DNA of 64,000 nucleotides from Kosakonia sp. H02 (GCA_030704225.1 CP131915.1:1054001-1118000); one strand, 5' to 3'; counted from the stretch's first letter, positions 1 to 9,151 are shown. The notes: generated from the letters alone by a model not told the origin. Program-made: numbers and translations.

Positions 1-192
1 AATAACGTCATGCTCGCGCAACAGCGCCTGTTCATAAGGAATATCAATAAAAAAATCAGGATAACGGGCGTACAAGTCATGCACCGTTACGTTTTGCAGT
101 TGCGTTGCCGGCTTAAGCAAAACCCGGTTCGCCACCGAGTCCTGTGATTCCGGATGGGCATACAGCAGCAACACTTTCGCTGTCTGCGACAT
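1..192 (-). CDS. kefG: KefG, ancillary protein of the KefB potassium efflux system (3' part cut by window edge)
   Basis: Only the first 64 codons lie in the window; the rest is beyond base 1. The translation begins MSQTAKVLLLYAHPESQDS and continues through HDLYARYPDF, the N-terminus of the flavodoxin-like NAD(P)H-quinone oxidoreductase family that contains KefG and KefF. KefG is a cytoplasmic partner needed for full activity of KefB, a glutathione-gated K+/H+ antiporter that protects against electrophiles. In E. coli kefG lies directly before kefB and is divergent from yheS, the same arrangement as here. The start is the ATG at 192. The assignment rests on the N-terminal sequence and the neighbourhood. 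Confidence 0.9.
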   Translation of the reverse strand, partial: MSQTAKVLLLYAHPESQDSVANRVLLKPATQLQNVTVHDLYARYPDFFIDIPYEQALLREHDVI

Positions 193-316
193 CTATTCCC
201 CTCCCGGGTGTCAAATCTGTCATTTTGGGCTAACATTGCGGCCCCGGTGCGGCATTTGGCCGTAACCTTACATTACCATAAAGACAAATTAACATAGTCT
301 GAACATACGGCGTCTT

Positions 317-2221
317 ATGATTGTTTTCTCCTCGTTACAAATTCGTCGCGGCGTGCGTGTCCTGCTGGATAACGCCACAGCCACCATCAATCCGGGCCAG
401 AAAGTGGGCCTGGTGGGTAAAAACGGCTGCGGCAAATCGACCCTGCTGTCGCTGCTGAAAAACGAGATAAGCGCCGATGGCGGCAGCTTCACCTATCCCG
501 GCACCTGGCAACTAGCGTGGGTGAATCAGGAAACGCCGGCGTTAGACGAAGCGGCCATCGATTATGTGATAGACGGCGATCGCGAATACCGCCAGCTTGA
601 AGCGCAACTGAATGCCGCCAACGCGCGCAACGACGGTCACGCCATCGCCACCGTACACGGAAAACTCGACGCCATCGACGCGTGGACGGTGCGCTCCCGC
701 GCCGCCAGCTTGTTGCACGGTCTGGGCTTCGCCAACGAACAACTGGAGCGCCCGGTAAGCGATTTCTCCGGCGGCTGGCGTATGCGTTTAAACCTCGCAC
801 AGGCGCTGATTTGCCGCTCCGATTTACTGCTGCTGGATGAACCGACCAACCACCTCGATCTCGATGCGGTTATCTGGCTGGAAAAATGGCTGAAAAGCTA
901 CCAGGGCACATTGATCCTGATTTCTCACGACCGTGATTTCCTCGATCCAGTGGTCAACAAAATTCTGCATATTGAGCAGCAAAACCTGTTCGAATACACC
1001 GGCAACTACAGCTCGTTTGAGCGCCAGCGCGCGACACGCCTTGCTCAGCAGCAAGCCACTTATGAGAGCCAACAGCAGCGCGTGGCGCATCTGCAAAGCT
1101 TTATCGATCGCTTTAAAGCCAAAGCCAGCAAAGCGAAGCAGGCGCAAAGCCGCATTAAAATGCTGGAGCGTATGGAGCTGATTGCCCCCGCGCTCGTCGA
1201 TAACCCGTTCCACTTCAGCTTCCGCGCACCGGAAAGCCTGCCAAACCCGATCCTGAAGATGGAGAAAGTGAGCGCCGGTTATGGCGATCGCACCATTCTG
1301 AACGCCATCAAACTTAACCTGGTGCCAGGTTCACGCATTGGCCTGTTGGGGCGCAACGGTGCCGGGAAATCAACGCTGATTAAATTGCTGGCGGGTGAAC
1401 TGGCGGCGCAGAGCGGCGAAATCGGCCTGGCAAAAGGCATCAAGCTCGGTTACTTCGCCCAGCATCAGCTGGAATTTTTACGCGCCGACGAATCGCCACT
1501 GCAACATCTGGCGCGCCTTGCGCCGCAGGAGCTGGAGCAGAAGCTGCGCGATTATCTCGGCGGTTTTGGTTTTCAGGGCGATAAAGTCACGGAAGCGACG
1601 GAACGTTTCTCCGGCGGCGAAAAAGCGCGGCTGGTGCTGGCGCTTATCGTCTGGCAGCGCCCGAACCTGCTGCTGCTTGATGAACCGACAAACCACCTCG
1701 ATCTCGATATGCGCCAGGCGCTGACCGACGCGTTGATTGAGTTTGAAGGCGCACTGGTTGTCGTCTCGCACGACCGTCACTTGCTGCGCTCCACCACCGA
1801 CGATCTCTACCTGGTGCACGACGGCAAAGTCGAGCCGTTCGACGGCGATCTCGACGATTACCAGCAGTGGCTGAGCGATGTGCAAAAGCAGGAAAACCAG
1901 CCTGCGGACACGGCGAAAGAGAACGGCAATAGCGCCCAGGCGCGTAAAGATCAGAAGCGTCGCGAAGCCGAACTGCGCACGCAAACCCAGCCGCTGCGTA
2001 AAGAGATTGCCCGTCTGGAAAAAGAGATGGAAAAACTCAATGCGCAACTGGCCGAAGCCGAAGAGAAGCTCGGCGACAGCGGGCTTTACGATCAAAGCCG
2101 CAAAACGGAGTTAACCGCCTGCCTGCAACAGCAGGCGACGGCGAAATCCGGCCTTGAGGAGTGCGAAATGGCGTGGCTGGACGCGCACGAGCAGCTAGAG
2201 ACAATGCTGCAAGCGGAATAA
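317..2221 (+). CDS. yheS: YheS, ABC-F family ATPase
   Basis: A 634-residue soluble protein with two ABC ATPase domains and no membrane segments, the layout of ABC-F translation factors that act at the ribosomal E site. The first domain has Walker A GKNGCGKST and signature FSGGWRMRL; the second has GRNGAGKST and FSGGEKARL; both have LLLDEPTNHLDLD after the signature. The linker between them is rich in K, Q and R. A charged coiled-coil-like tail (RKEIARLEKEMEKLNAQL) ends the protein. Length is close to E. coli YheS (637). It is divergent from kefG, and yheT follows after 52 nt. Which ribosomal state YheS acts on cannot be read from sequence. Confidence 0.96.
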   Translation: MIVFSSLQIRRGVRVLLDNATATINPGQKVGLVGKNGCGKSTLLSLLKNEISADGGSFTYPGTWQLAWVNQETPALDEAAIDYVIDGDREYRQLEAQLNAANARNDGHAIATVHGKLDAIDAWTVRSRAASLLHGLGFANEQLERPVSDFSGGWRMRLNLAQALICRSDLLLLDEPTNHLDLDAVIWLEKWLKSYQGTLILISHDRDFLDPVVNKILHIEQQNLFEYTGNYSSFERQRATRLAQQQATYESQQQRVAHLQSFIDRFKAKASKAKQAQSRIKMLERMELIAPALVDNPFHFSFRAPESLPNPILKMEKVSAGYGDRTILNAIKLNLVPGSRIGLLGRNGAGKSTLIKLLAGELAAQSGEIGLAKGIKLGYFAQHQLEFLRADESPLQHLARLAPQELEQKLRDYLGGFGFQGDKVTEATERFSGGEKARLVLALIVWQRPNLLLLDEPTNHLDLDMRQALTDALIEFEGALVVVSHDRHLLRSTTDDLYLVHDGKVEPFDGDLDDYQQWLSDVQKQENQPADTAKENGNSAQARKDQKRREAELRTQTQPLRKEIARLEKEMEKLNAQLAEAEEKLGDSGLYDQSRKTELTACLQQQATAKSGLEECEMAWLDAHEQLETMLQAE

Positions 2222-2273
2222 GGCACAACGGCGGGCGTATTCGCCCGTATGTATACAGAGATTAGTTGACAAG

Positions 2274-3293
2274 ATGGCAGAAATTACACCTGCACTTTCC
2301 CATGAAGATCAAGAGGATGCTCGCACTTTCCAGCCGATGCGCGGCGCGAGCAATCCGCATCTACAAACGATGCTGCCACGCCTTGTCCGTCGTCGTTTAC
2401 AGTTCGAACCCTGGTGGCAGCGCCTTGAATTGCCGGACGGGGATTTTGTCGATCTCGCCTGGAGTGAAGAGCCGAACGAGGCGCGCCATAAGCCGCGCCT
2501 CGTCGTGTTTCACGGGCTGGAAGGCAGCCTGCATAGCCCGTACGCTCATGGTTTGATTCATGCGGCGAAGCAGCACGGCTGGCTGGGCGTGGTGATGCAT
2601 TTTCGCGGTTGCAGCGGCATTCCGAACCGCCTGAGCCGCATTTATCACTCCGGTGAAACCGAAGACGGCACCTGGTTTTTGTACTGGCTGCGCAAGGAGT
2701 TCGGCGAAGTACCGACCGCCGCGGTGGGGTATTCGCTGGGCGGCAATATGCTCGGCTGTCTGCTGGCAAAAGCGGATGACGACCTGCCTGTCGATGCGGC
2801 AGTGATAGTCTCTGCGCCTTTGATGCTGGAAGCCTGTAGTTACCATATGGATAAAGGCTTTTCCCGCGTTTATCAGCGCTATTTGCTTAATCTGCTGAAA
2901 GCCAACGCCGCGCGTAAGTTACGTGCTTACCCGGGATCGTTGCCGACGACGTTGCCCACGCTGCGCAAGCTGCGGCGCATCCGCGAGTTTGACGATTTGA
3001 TCACTGCGAAAATCCACGGCTTTGCCGATGCCCTTGATTACTATCGTCGCTGTAGCGCCATGCCACAGTTGCCGTTGATTCGAAAACCGACGCTTATCAT
3101 TCACGCCAAAGATGATCCGTTTATGGATCATAATGTCATCCCCGATCCTGGGCATTTACCCGCTAATATTGAATATCAATTGACGGAACATGGCGGGCAC
3201 GTTGGCTTTGTCGGTGGCACGCTACGTCGCCCGGAGATGTGGCTGGAAAGGCGCATTCCGGGCTGGTTATCGGCTTATCTGGGAGCATCATGA
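2274..3293 (+). CDS. yheT: YheT, alpha/beta-hydrolase
   Basis: A 339-residue alpha/beta-hydrolase of the YheT/ABHD1-3 group. The nucleophile elbow GYSLGG, the oxyanion segment VVFHGLEGS, the acid in HAKDDPFMD and the late histidine in EHGGHVGF give a complete Ser-Asp-His triad. The physiological substrate is not established; relatives act on esters and lipids. The stop codon overlaps the start of yheU by four bases, so the two are translationally coupled. A longer frame opening at 2266 in another phase is a shadow. Length is nearly that of E. coli YheT (340). Confidence 0.95.
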   Translation: MAEITPALSHEDQEDARTFQPMRGASNPHLQTMLPRLVRRRLQFEPWWQRLELPDGDFVDLAWSEEPNEARHKPRLVVFHGLEGSLHSPYAHGLIHAAKQHGWLGVVMHFRGCSGIPNRLSRIYHSGETEDGTWFLYWLRKEFGEVPTAAVGYSLGGNMLGCLLAKADDDLPVDAAVIVSAPLMLEACSYHMDKGFSRVYQRYLLNLLKANAARKLRAYPGSLPTTLPTLRKLRRIREFDDLITAKIHGFADALDYYRRCSAMPQLPLIRKPTLIIHAKDDPFMDHNVIPDPGHLPANIEYQLTEHGGHVGFVGGTLRRPEMWLERRIPGWLSAYLGAS

Positions 3294-3508
3294 TTATTCC
3301 ATGGCAAGAACTTGAGGCCGGGACGCTGGACAGCCTGATTGAGAGCTTTGTCTTGCGCGAAGGCACCGATTATGGTGAACATGAGCGTTCGCTTGAACAA
3401 AAGGTCGCCGATGTTAAACGGCAACTGCAACGCGGCGAAGCCGTGCTGGTGTGGTCGGAACTGCACGAAACGGTGAATATTATGCCGCGCGGGCAGTTTC
3501 ACGAATAA
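3290..3508 (+). CDS. yheU: YheU, small conserved UPF0270 protein
   Basis: A 72-residue acidic protein starting MIIPWQELEAGTLDSLIESF, the same length as E. coli YheU. It belongs to a small family of unknown function found next to yheT in enteric bacteria. The start chosen is the ATG at 3290, which overlaps the yheT TGA as ATGA; an in-frame ATG further upstream at 3239 lies inside yheT and would add 17 residues not seen in the family. No catalytic motif or membrane segment is visible. Confidence 0.92.
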   Translation: MIIPWQELEAGTLDSLIESFVLREGTDYGEHERSLEQKVADVKRQLQRGEAVLVWSELHETVNIMPRGQFHE

Positions 3509-3561
3509 CAGGATGCAGGCGGCTTTGGTACTGAAAATAATATTTTATTCAGGGAGTTGCT

Positions 3562-4431
3562 ATGTCCGCTAAACATCCAGTCATCGCCGTCACTGGCTCC
3601 AGCGGCGCGGGAACCACCACCACCAGCCTCGCCTTTCGTAAAATCTTCGCCCAGCTCAACATGCACGCGGCAGAAGTGGAAGGTGACAGCTTCCATCGCT
3701 ACACCCGCCCGGAAATGGATATGGCGATTCGCAAAGCCCGCGATCTTGGGCGGCATATCAGCTACTTTGGCCCGGAAGCGAACGACTTTGGTCTGCTGGA
3801 ACAAACCTTTAGCGAATATGGGCAAAGCGGCCAGGGCCAGGCGCGAAAATATCTGCATACCTACGATGAAGCCGTGCCGTGGAACCAGGTTCCGGGGACG
3901 TTTACCCCCTGGCAGCCGCTGCCGGAACCGACCGATGTGCTGTTTTATGAAGGGCTGCATGGCGGTGTGGTAACGCCACAACATGATGTCGCGCGCTACG
4001 TCGATTTGCTGGTGGGCGTGGTGCCGATTGTGAACCTGGAGTGGATCCAAAAGCTGATCCGCGATACCAGCGAGCGCGGGCACTCCCGTGAAGCGGTGAT
4101 GGATTCCGTGGTGCGCTCGATGGAAGATTACATCAACTTCATTACGCCGCAGTTTTCCCGCACTCATATCAACTTCCAGCGCGTGCCGACGATCGATACC
4201 TCTAACCCGTTTGCCGCCAAAGGCATTCCTTCATTGGATGAGAGTTTCGTGGTTATTCATTTCCGCAATCTGGAAGGAATTGATTATCCGTGGCTGCTCG
4301 CGATGTTGCAGGGTTCATTTATCTCGCATATGGATACACTGGTGGTGCCGGGCGGCAAAATGGGGCTGGCGATGGAGTTGATCATGACGCCGCTGGTGCA
4401 GCGGTTGATGGAAGGCAAAAAAATCAAATAG
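3562..4431 (+). CDS. prkB: PrkB, phosphoribulokinase-like P-loop kinase
   Basis: A 289-residue protein with P-loop GSSGAGTTT near residues 12-20 and the phosphoribulokinase/uridine kinase fold. It has E. coli PrkB length and very similar sequence (SFHRYTRPEMDMAIRKARD; YEGLHGGV). The family resembles Calvin-cycle phosphoribulokinase, but this organism shows no RuBisCO gene here, so carbon fixation is not implied and the true substrate is unknown. It follows yheU after 53 nt with AGGGAG before the ATG, and it faces yhfA tail to tail. Its position two genes from crp is conserved in enteric bacteria. Confidence 0.93.
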   Translation: MSAKHPVIAVTGSSGAGTTTTSLAFRKIFAQLNMHAAEVEGDSFHRYTRPEMDMAIRKARDLGRHISYFGPEANDFGLLEQTFSEYGQSGQGQARKYLHTYDEAVPWNQVPGTFTPWQPLPEPTDVLFYEGLHGGVVTPQHDVARYVDLLVGVVPIVNLEWIQKLIRDTSERGHSREAVMDSVVRSMEDYINFITPQFSRTHINFQRVPTIDTSNPFAAKGIPSLDESFVVIHFRNLEGIDYPWLLAMLQGSFISHMDTLVVPGGKMGLAMELIMTPLVQRLMEGKKIK

Positions 4432-4456
4432 CCCGGCAAACCACGCGCCGCCGGGC
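4431..4456. repeat. Inverted repeat between convergent prkB and yhfA
   Basis: GCCCGGC at 4431-4437 pairs with GCCGGGC at 4450-4456 around a 12-nt loop. It overlaps the last base of the prkB stop codon and lies just before the yhfA stop. There is no T-run on either side, so it looks more like a small REP-type element that could limit read-through or RNA decay than a classic terminator. Confidence 0.5.
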
Positions 4457-4464
4457 GGGCATAA

Positions 4465-4869
4465 TCAGGATTCGATCACTTCGTAAGAGTGGGTGATATT
4501 CACCGCTTTTTCCAGCATCAATGCCACGGAGCAATACTTCTCTGCCGAGAGATCAACGGCGCGTGACACCGCCGCGTCTTTCAGCGCTTTGCCGGTGACC
4601 ACGAAGTGCAGATTGATATGCGTAAACAGGCGCGGCGCTTCTTCGCGGCGTTCTGAGGTCAGCTTCACTTCGCAGTCGGTCACGTCATGACGCCCTTTTT
4701 GCAGGATCGAAACGACGTCGATTGCGCTGCATCCCCCGGCGGCCATCAGAACCATTTCCATCGGGCTTGGGGCTTTGTCACCTGAGTTGCCGTCCATCAA
4801 AATTTGGTGACCAGACGCAGACTCACCAAGGAACGTTAACCCTTCAACCCATTTCACACGTGCCTGCAT
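4465..4869 (-). CDS. yhfA: YhfA, OsmC/Ohr-fold protein
   Basis: A 134-residue protein of the OsmC superfamily, whose better known members (OsmC, Ohr) are cysteine-dependent peroxidases. The segments GDKAPSPMEMVLMAAGGCSAIDV and EKYCSVALMLEKAVNITHSYEV carry the two conserved cysteines expected of the fold. The start at 4869 (MQARVKW) is preferred because GGAG lies 8 nt upstream; an in-frame ATG two codons earlier (4875) is too close to that ribosome-binding site. It is divergent from crp, sharing a 312-bp region. The peroxidase role is inferred from the fold only. Confidence 0.93.
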   Translation of the reverse strand: MQARVKWVEGLTFLGESASGHQILMDGNSGDKAPSPMEMVLMAAGGCSAIDVVSILQKGRHDVTDCEVKLTSERREEAPRLFTHINLHFVVTGKALKDAAVSRAVDLSAEKYCSVALMLEKAVNITHSYEVIES

Positions 4870-5181
4870 TTTCATCACTCCGCCGTTGCAATTTTCTGTA
4901 CAGATTACGCGTACATAAGAAAAGTCGCAACGGAAGGCGACCTGCGTCATGCTGAAGCGAGACACCAGGAGACAGGCGTTAAAAGCTATGCTAAAACAGT
5001 CTGGATGCTAGAGAGATACATTGACGTTACGCATGTACGCAAAGGACATCATACATTAGAGACCGCAGATGACGCTGACGGTCCACTTCCCGGGACTTGG
5101 GAAGCATTGATTGCAACCCCAGAATCAGGGTTACCTTACGCCCCACTTCTGGAGCCAGCTTATAACAGAGGATAACCGCGC
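4870..5181 (+). promoter_or_regulatory. yhfA-crp intergenic region with the long crp leader
   Basis: This 312-bp gap contains no gene. It resembles the E. coli crp upstream region: the block around TATGCTAAAACAGTC at 4987-5001 followed by ATACATTGACGTTACGCATG near 5016-5035 corresponds to the K-12 promoter and start of the long untranslated leader. CRP autoregulates this promoter in E. coli. The matching position here (5038-5053) reads CGCAA-AGGACA-TCATA, a much poorer CRP half-site pair than in K-12. The ribosome-binding site is AGAGGAT before the ATG. Transcription start positions are not determined. Confidence 0.55.
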
Positions 5182-5814
5182 ATGGTGCTTGGCAAACCGC
5201 AAACAGACCCGACTCTCGAATGGTTCTTGTCTCATTGCCATATTCATAAGTACCCGTCGAAGAGCACGCTGATTCACCAGGGTGAAAAAGCGGAAACGTT
5301 GTATTACATCGTGAAAGGCTCAGTGGCAGTGCTCATCAAGGATGAAGAAGGTAAAGAGATGATCCTCTCTTACCTCAACCAGGGCGATTTTATCGGTGAA
5401 CTGGGCCTGTTTGAAGAAGGTCAGGAGCGCAGTGCCTGGGTACGCGCCAAGACCGCCTGTGAAGTAGCCGAAATCTCCTACAAAAAATTCCGTCAGTTAA
5501 TCCAGGTGAACCCGGATATTCTGATGCGTCTCTCCTCGCAAATGGCGCGTCGCCTACAGGTGACCTCGGAGAAAGTCGGCAACCTGGCGTTCCTGGACGT
5601 AACAGGACGAATTGCGCAAACGTTGTTGAATCTGGCGAAACAGCCGGACGCAATGACCCATCCTGACGGCATGCAAATTAAAATTACGCGCCAGGAAATT
5701 GGTCAGATCGTCGGTTGCTCCCGCGAAACAGTTGGCCGCATCCTGAAAATGCTTGAAGATCAAAACCTGATCTCCGCCCACGGCAAAACCATTGTCGTCT
5801 ACGGAACGCGTTAA
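5182..5814 (+). CDS. crp: CRP, cAMP receptor protein
   Basis: The global carbon-catabolite regulator; a 210-residue protein that as far as I can tell is identical to E. coli CRP. An N-terminal cyclic-nucleotide domain (GELGLFEEGQERSAW binds cAMP phosphate and ribose) leads through the dimer helix (MRLSSQMARRLQ) to a C-terminal winged helix-turn-helix (RQEIGQIVGCSRETVGRIL). As a cAMP-bound dimer it recognises TGTGA-N6-TCACA, and candidate targets lie in this same window (pckA, malT, glpD). The gene is divergent from yhfA and ends at a strong terminator. Confidence 0.99.
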   Translation: MVLGKPQTDPTLEWFLSHCHIHKYPSKSTLIHQGEKAETLYYIVKGSVAVLIKDEEGKEMILSYLNQGDFIGELGLFEEGQERSAWVRAKTACEVAEISYKKFRQLIQVNPDILMRLSSQMARRLQVTSEKVGNLAFLDVTGRIAQTLLNLAKQPDAMTHPDGMQIKITRQEIGQIVGCSRETVGRILKMLEDQNLISAHGKTIVVYGTR

Positions 5815-5821
5815 TCTGTAA

Positions 5822-5854
5822 AACGGCGCATCGCTCACCCGGTGCGCCGTTTTT
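5822..5854 (+). terminator. Rho-independent terminator of crp
   Basis: AACGGCGCA (5822-5830) pairs perfectly with TGCGCCGTT (5843-5851) around a 12-nt loop and runs into a T-tract. An in-frame GTG for yhfK at 5842 lies inside this hairpin, a reason to start yhfK at 5863 instead. Confidence 0.88.
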
Positions 5855-5862
5855 CTCTCCTC

Positions 5863-7941
5863 ATGTGGCGCAGGCTGATTTACCACCCCGAAATCAACTA
5901 CGCACTGCGACAAACGCTGGTGCTGTGTTTACCCGTGGCGATTGGGCTGCTGGTCGGCCATTTGCAACAAGGCCTGCTGTTCTCCCTCGTTCCCGCCTGC
6001 TGCAATATTGCCGGTCTTGATACCCCGCACAAGCGCTTCTTTAAACGCCTGATTATTGGCGGCTCGCTGTTTGCAGGCTGTAGCCTGGCGGTGCAGTTGC
6101 TGCCTGGCGATAATATTCCGCTGCCGCTGATCATGACCGGGCTAACGCTGCTGTTGGGCGTAACGGGAGAGATCAGCGCGCTGCACGGGCGTTTATTACC
6201 GGCCTCACTGATTGCCGCTATTTTTACCCTGAGCCTCGCCGGGAATATGCCGGTGTGGGAGCCGCTGCTGATCTACACGCTCGGTACGCTGTGGTACGGG
6301 CTGTTTAACTGGTTCTGGTTTTGGCTGTGGCGCGAGCAGCCGCTGCGCGAATCTCTCAGTTTGCTCTACCGGCAACTGGCCGATTATTGCGAAGCGAAAT
6401 ATAGCCTGCTGACTCAGCATGCTGACCCGGAAAAAGCGCTGCCGCCGCTGCTCGCCCGTCAGCAAAAAGTGGTGGATCTGATTAGCCAGTGTTACCAGCA
6501 ATTGCATATGCTGGCCGCTAACCAGAACAGTGATTACAAGCGCCTGCTGCGCGTGTTTCAGGTCGGGCTGGATTTGCAGGAGCATATCTCCGTCAGTTTG
6601 CATCAGCCGGAAGAGGTGCAAAAGCTGGTCGAACAAACCCACGCCGAGCAGGTGATCCGCTGGAATGCGCAAACCGTCGCGGCCCGCCTGCGCGTGCTGT
6701 CGGATGACATTCTTTACCACCGCTACCCGACGCGGTTCACCATGGATAAACAGACAGGCGCACTGGAAAAAATCGCCCGTCAGCACCCTGACAACCCGGT
6801 CGGGCAGTTCTGCGCCTGGCACTTCAGCCGTATCGCCCGTGTACTGCGCACCCAGCGCCCGCTCTATATTCGCGATCTGATGGAAGAGAAGCAGCGCCGC
6901 CTGCCGCTTATTCCGGCCCTCAAAAGTTACTTGTCGCTCAAATCCACTGCGTTACGTAATGCCGCGCGTATCAGCGTGATGCTCAGTATCGCCAGCCTGA
7001 TGGGCAGCGCGCTGAGCTTGCCGAAGCCCTACTGGATCATGATGACGGTGATGTTTGTGACACAAAACGGCTACGGCGCAACGCGGGTACGCATTGTCCA
7101 TCGGGCGGCGGGCACTTTTGCTGGTCTGGTGATAGCCGGGGCAACGCTGCATTTTCACGTGCCGCTCGGCTTTACGCTGGCGGCGATGCTGATGATTACG
7201 CTGGTCAGCTATTTGATTATTCGTAAAAGCTACGGCTGGGCAATGGTCGGTTTTACCATTACCGCCGTGTATACGTTGCAGATCCTGACGCTCAATGGTG
7301 ATGAGTTTATTGTCGCCCGGCTGGTCGATACGCTGATTGGCTGCCTGATTGCTTTCGGCGGCATGGTCTGGCTATGGCCACAGTGGCAAAGCGGCCTGTT
7401 GCGCCAGAACGCGCACGACGCGCTGGAAACTTACCAGGACGCTATCCGCCTGATCCTCAGCGATAACCCCGAGGCCACGCCGCTTGCCTGGCAGCGTATG
7501 CACGTTAACCAGGCGCATAACGCGCTGTTTAACTCCCTCAACCAGGCAATGCAGGAGCCGGGATTTAACACTCGCTATCTGAACGATATGAAACTGTGGG
7601 TTACCCACAGCCAGTTTATTGTTGAGCATATTAATGCGATGACTACGCTGGCGCGCGAGCACACCATGCTGACGCAGGAACTGGCGCAGCGCTATTTGCA
7701 GTCGTGTGAGATTGCGCTGCAACGCTGTCAGCAGCGGCTGGAGTATGACGGGCCGGGTGAATCGGGTGATGTGAATATTCTGGAAGCGCCAGAGACGCTG
7801 ACCCACGGGCCAATGAGCACGCTGGAGCAACATCTACAGCGAATTATCGGCCATCTGAGCACCATGCACACCATTTCATCAGTGGCATGGCGTCAGCGTC
7901 CGCATCACGGCATCTGGCTTCGTCGACGCCTTACGCGTTAA
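5863..7941 (+). CDS. yhfK: YhfK, YccS/YhfK-type inner membrane protein
   Basis: A 692-residue integral membrane protein of the YccS/YhfK family, distantly related to aromatic acid exporters such as AaeB. Two hydrophobic blocks, about residues 20-150 and 370-500, each with several membrane segments, are separated by a large charged cytoplasmic region, and a soluble tail follows the second. No transport substrate is established. The start at 5863 (MWRRLIYHP) matches the K-12 protein; the GTG at 5842 would place the first codons in the crp terminator. The 3' end overlaps the end of the convergent gene argD by 11 nt. Confidence 0.93.
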   Translation: MWRRLIYHPEINYALRQTLVLCLPVAIGLLVGHLQQGLLFSLVPACCNIAGLDTPHKRFFKRLIIGGSLFAGCSLAVQLLPGDNIPLPLIMTGLTLLLGVTGEISALHGRLLPASLIAAIFTLSLAGNMPVWEPLLIYTLGTLWYGLFNWFWFWLWREQPLRESLSLLYRQLADYCEAKYSLLTQHADPEKALPPLLARQQKVVDLISQCYQQLHMLAANQNSDYKRLLRVFQVGLDLQEHISVSLHQPEEVQKLVEQTHAEQVIRWNAQTVAARLRVLSDDILYHRYPTRFTMDKQTGALEKIARQHPDNPVGQFCAWHFSRIARVLRTQRPLYIRDLMEEKQRRLPLIPALKSYLSLKSTALRNAARISVMLSIASLMGSALSLPKPYWIMMTVMFVTQNGYGATRVRIVHRAAGTFAGLVIAGATLHFHVPLGFTLAAMLMITLVSYLIIRKSYGWAMVGFTITAVYTLQILTLNGDEFIVARLVDTLIGCLIAFGGMVWLWPQWQSGLLRQNAHDALETYQDAIRLILSDNPEATPLAWQRMHVNQAHNALFNSLNQAMQEPGFNTRYLNDMKLWVTHSQFIVEHINAMTTLAREHTMLTQELAQRYLQSCEIALQRCQQRLEYDGPGESGDVNILEAPETLTHGPMSTLEQHLQRIIGHLSTMHTISSVAWRQRPHHGIWLRRRLTR

Positions 7942-9151
7942 CGACGTTCGCGATAGCCTGCGCAAAGCGGCGCATCCCTTCGTCGATATCCTGCTCTTCA
8001 ACAATCAACGACGGCGCAAAGCGCATCACATCTGGCCCGGCGTTCAGCACCATCACACCCGCATCGGCGGCGGCGTAGAGGAAATCCCGCGCGCGGCCTT
8101 GGTACTGCGGCTTCAGCTCAGCCCCAATCAACAACCCCATGCCGCGAATGTCGCTGAACAGGTCAAACTGCTCGTTGATTTGCTGCAAATGGCGGACAAA
8201 TACTTCGCGTTTGGCATTCACGCCATTCAGCACTTCCGGCGTATTGATGATATCGAATGCGGTTCCGGCAATCGCGCAGGCCAGCGGGTTGCCGCCGTAA
8301 GTGGAGCCGTGCGAACCCGCATGGAATACGCTGGCGATCTCCTGCGTGGTTAACATCGCGCTGATGGGGAACCCGCCGCCCAGGGCTTTGGCGCTGGTGA
8401 GAATATCCGGCGTCACGCCATAGTGCATATACGCGAACAGCTCGCCGCTGCGGCCCATGCCGCACTGCACTTCATCAAACACCAGCAACGCATTGTGCTG
8501 GTCACATAATTCACGCAGGCCCTGGAGGAATTCTGGCGTCGCTGCCGTCACACCACCCTCTCCCTGAATAGGTTCAACCACCACCGCGCAGGTGTGATCG
8601 TCCATCACCGCTTTCACCGCATGCAGATCGTTAAACGGTACATGGATGATGTCTGCCGGTTTCGGGCCAAAGCCGTCGGAATATTTCGGCTGGCCGCCGA
8701 CGCTCACGGTAAACAGTGAACGACCATGAAACGCGTTATGGAAAGCGATGATTTTGGTTTTGTACGGGCTGTGGCGCGTAGATGCATAAAAACGCGCCAG
8801 CTTAAAGGCAGTTTCGTTAGCTTCGGTGCCGGAGTTCATAAACACCACGCGTTCGGCAAACGTGGCGTCAATAATTTTACGCGCCAGGCGTAGCGCGGGT
8901 TCGTTGGTAAATACATTACTGGTGTGCCACAGCGTTTCGCCCTGCGTTTTCAGGGTCTCCACCAGCGCCGGATGGCAGTGGCCTAAGGCAGTAACGGCAA
9001 TGCCGCCAGCAAAATCAACATACTCTTTACCCTGCTGATCCCACACGCGGCTGCCTTTTCCCTTCACCGGGATAAACTCGGCCGGTGCGTAAATTGGCAG
9101 AATAACGTCATCGAAGTTTGCACGCGTCACCGCGTCTTGCTGAGTTGCCAT
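7931..9151 (-). CDS. argD: ArgD, acetylornithine/succinyldiaminopimelate aminotransferase
   Basis: A PLP enzyme of arginine and lysine biosynthesis: it makes N-acetylornithine from the semialdehyde and also acts as DapC. The protein is 406 residues, equal to E. coli ArgD. The PLP-binding lysine is K255 in LTSAKALGGGFP; VFMNSGTEANE and DEVQCGMGR are also conserved. The start at 9151 (MATQQDAV) is chosen over an in-frame ATG nine codons upstream by comparison with the family. Two adjacent ARG boxes lie upstream, so ArgR repression by arginine is expected. It overlaps yhfK tail to tail. Confidence 0.97.
   Translation of the reverse strand: MATQQDAVTRANFDDVILPIYAPAEFIPVKGKGSRVWDQQGKEYVDFAGGIAVTALGHCHPALVETLKTQGETLWHTSNVFTNEPALRLARKIIDATFAERVVFMNSGTEANETAFKLARFYASTRHSPYKTKIIAFHNAFHGRSLFTVSVGGQPKYSDGFGPKPADIIHVPFNDLHAVKAVMDDHTCAVVVEPIQGEGGVTAATPEFLQGLRELCDQHNALLVFDEVQCGMGRSGELFAYMHYGVTPDILTSAKALGGGFPISAMLTTQEIASVFHAGSHGSTYGGNPLACAIAGTAFDIINTPEVLNGVNAKREVFVRHLQQINEQFDLFSDIRGMGLLIGAELKPQYQGRARDFLYAAADAGVMVLNAGPDVMRFAPSLIVEEQDIDEGMRRFAQAIANVVNA

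Noticed and set aside
2232..2247. Terminator between yheS and yheT
   Set aside because: CGGGCG/CGCCCG forms a short hairpin, but there is no T-run and yheT begins soon after, so it is at most a weak attenuator.
3562..4431. prkB as evidence for carbon fixation
   Set aside because: Enteric bacteria have this phosphoribulokinase-like gene next to crp without RuBisCO; no Calvin-cycle gene is visible here.
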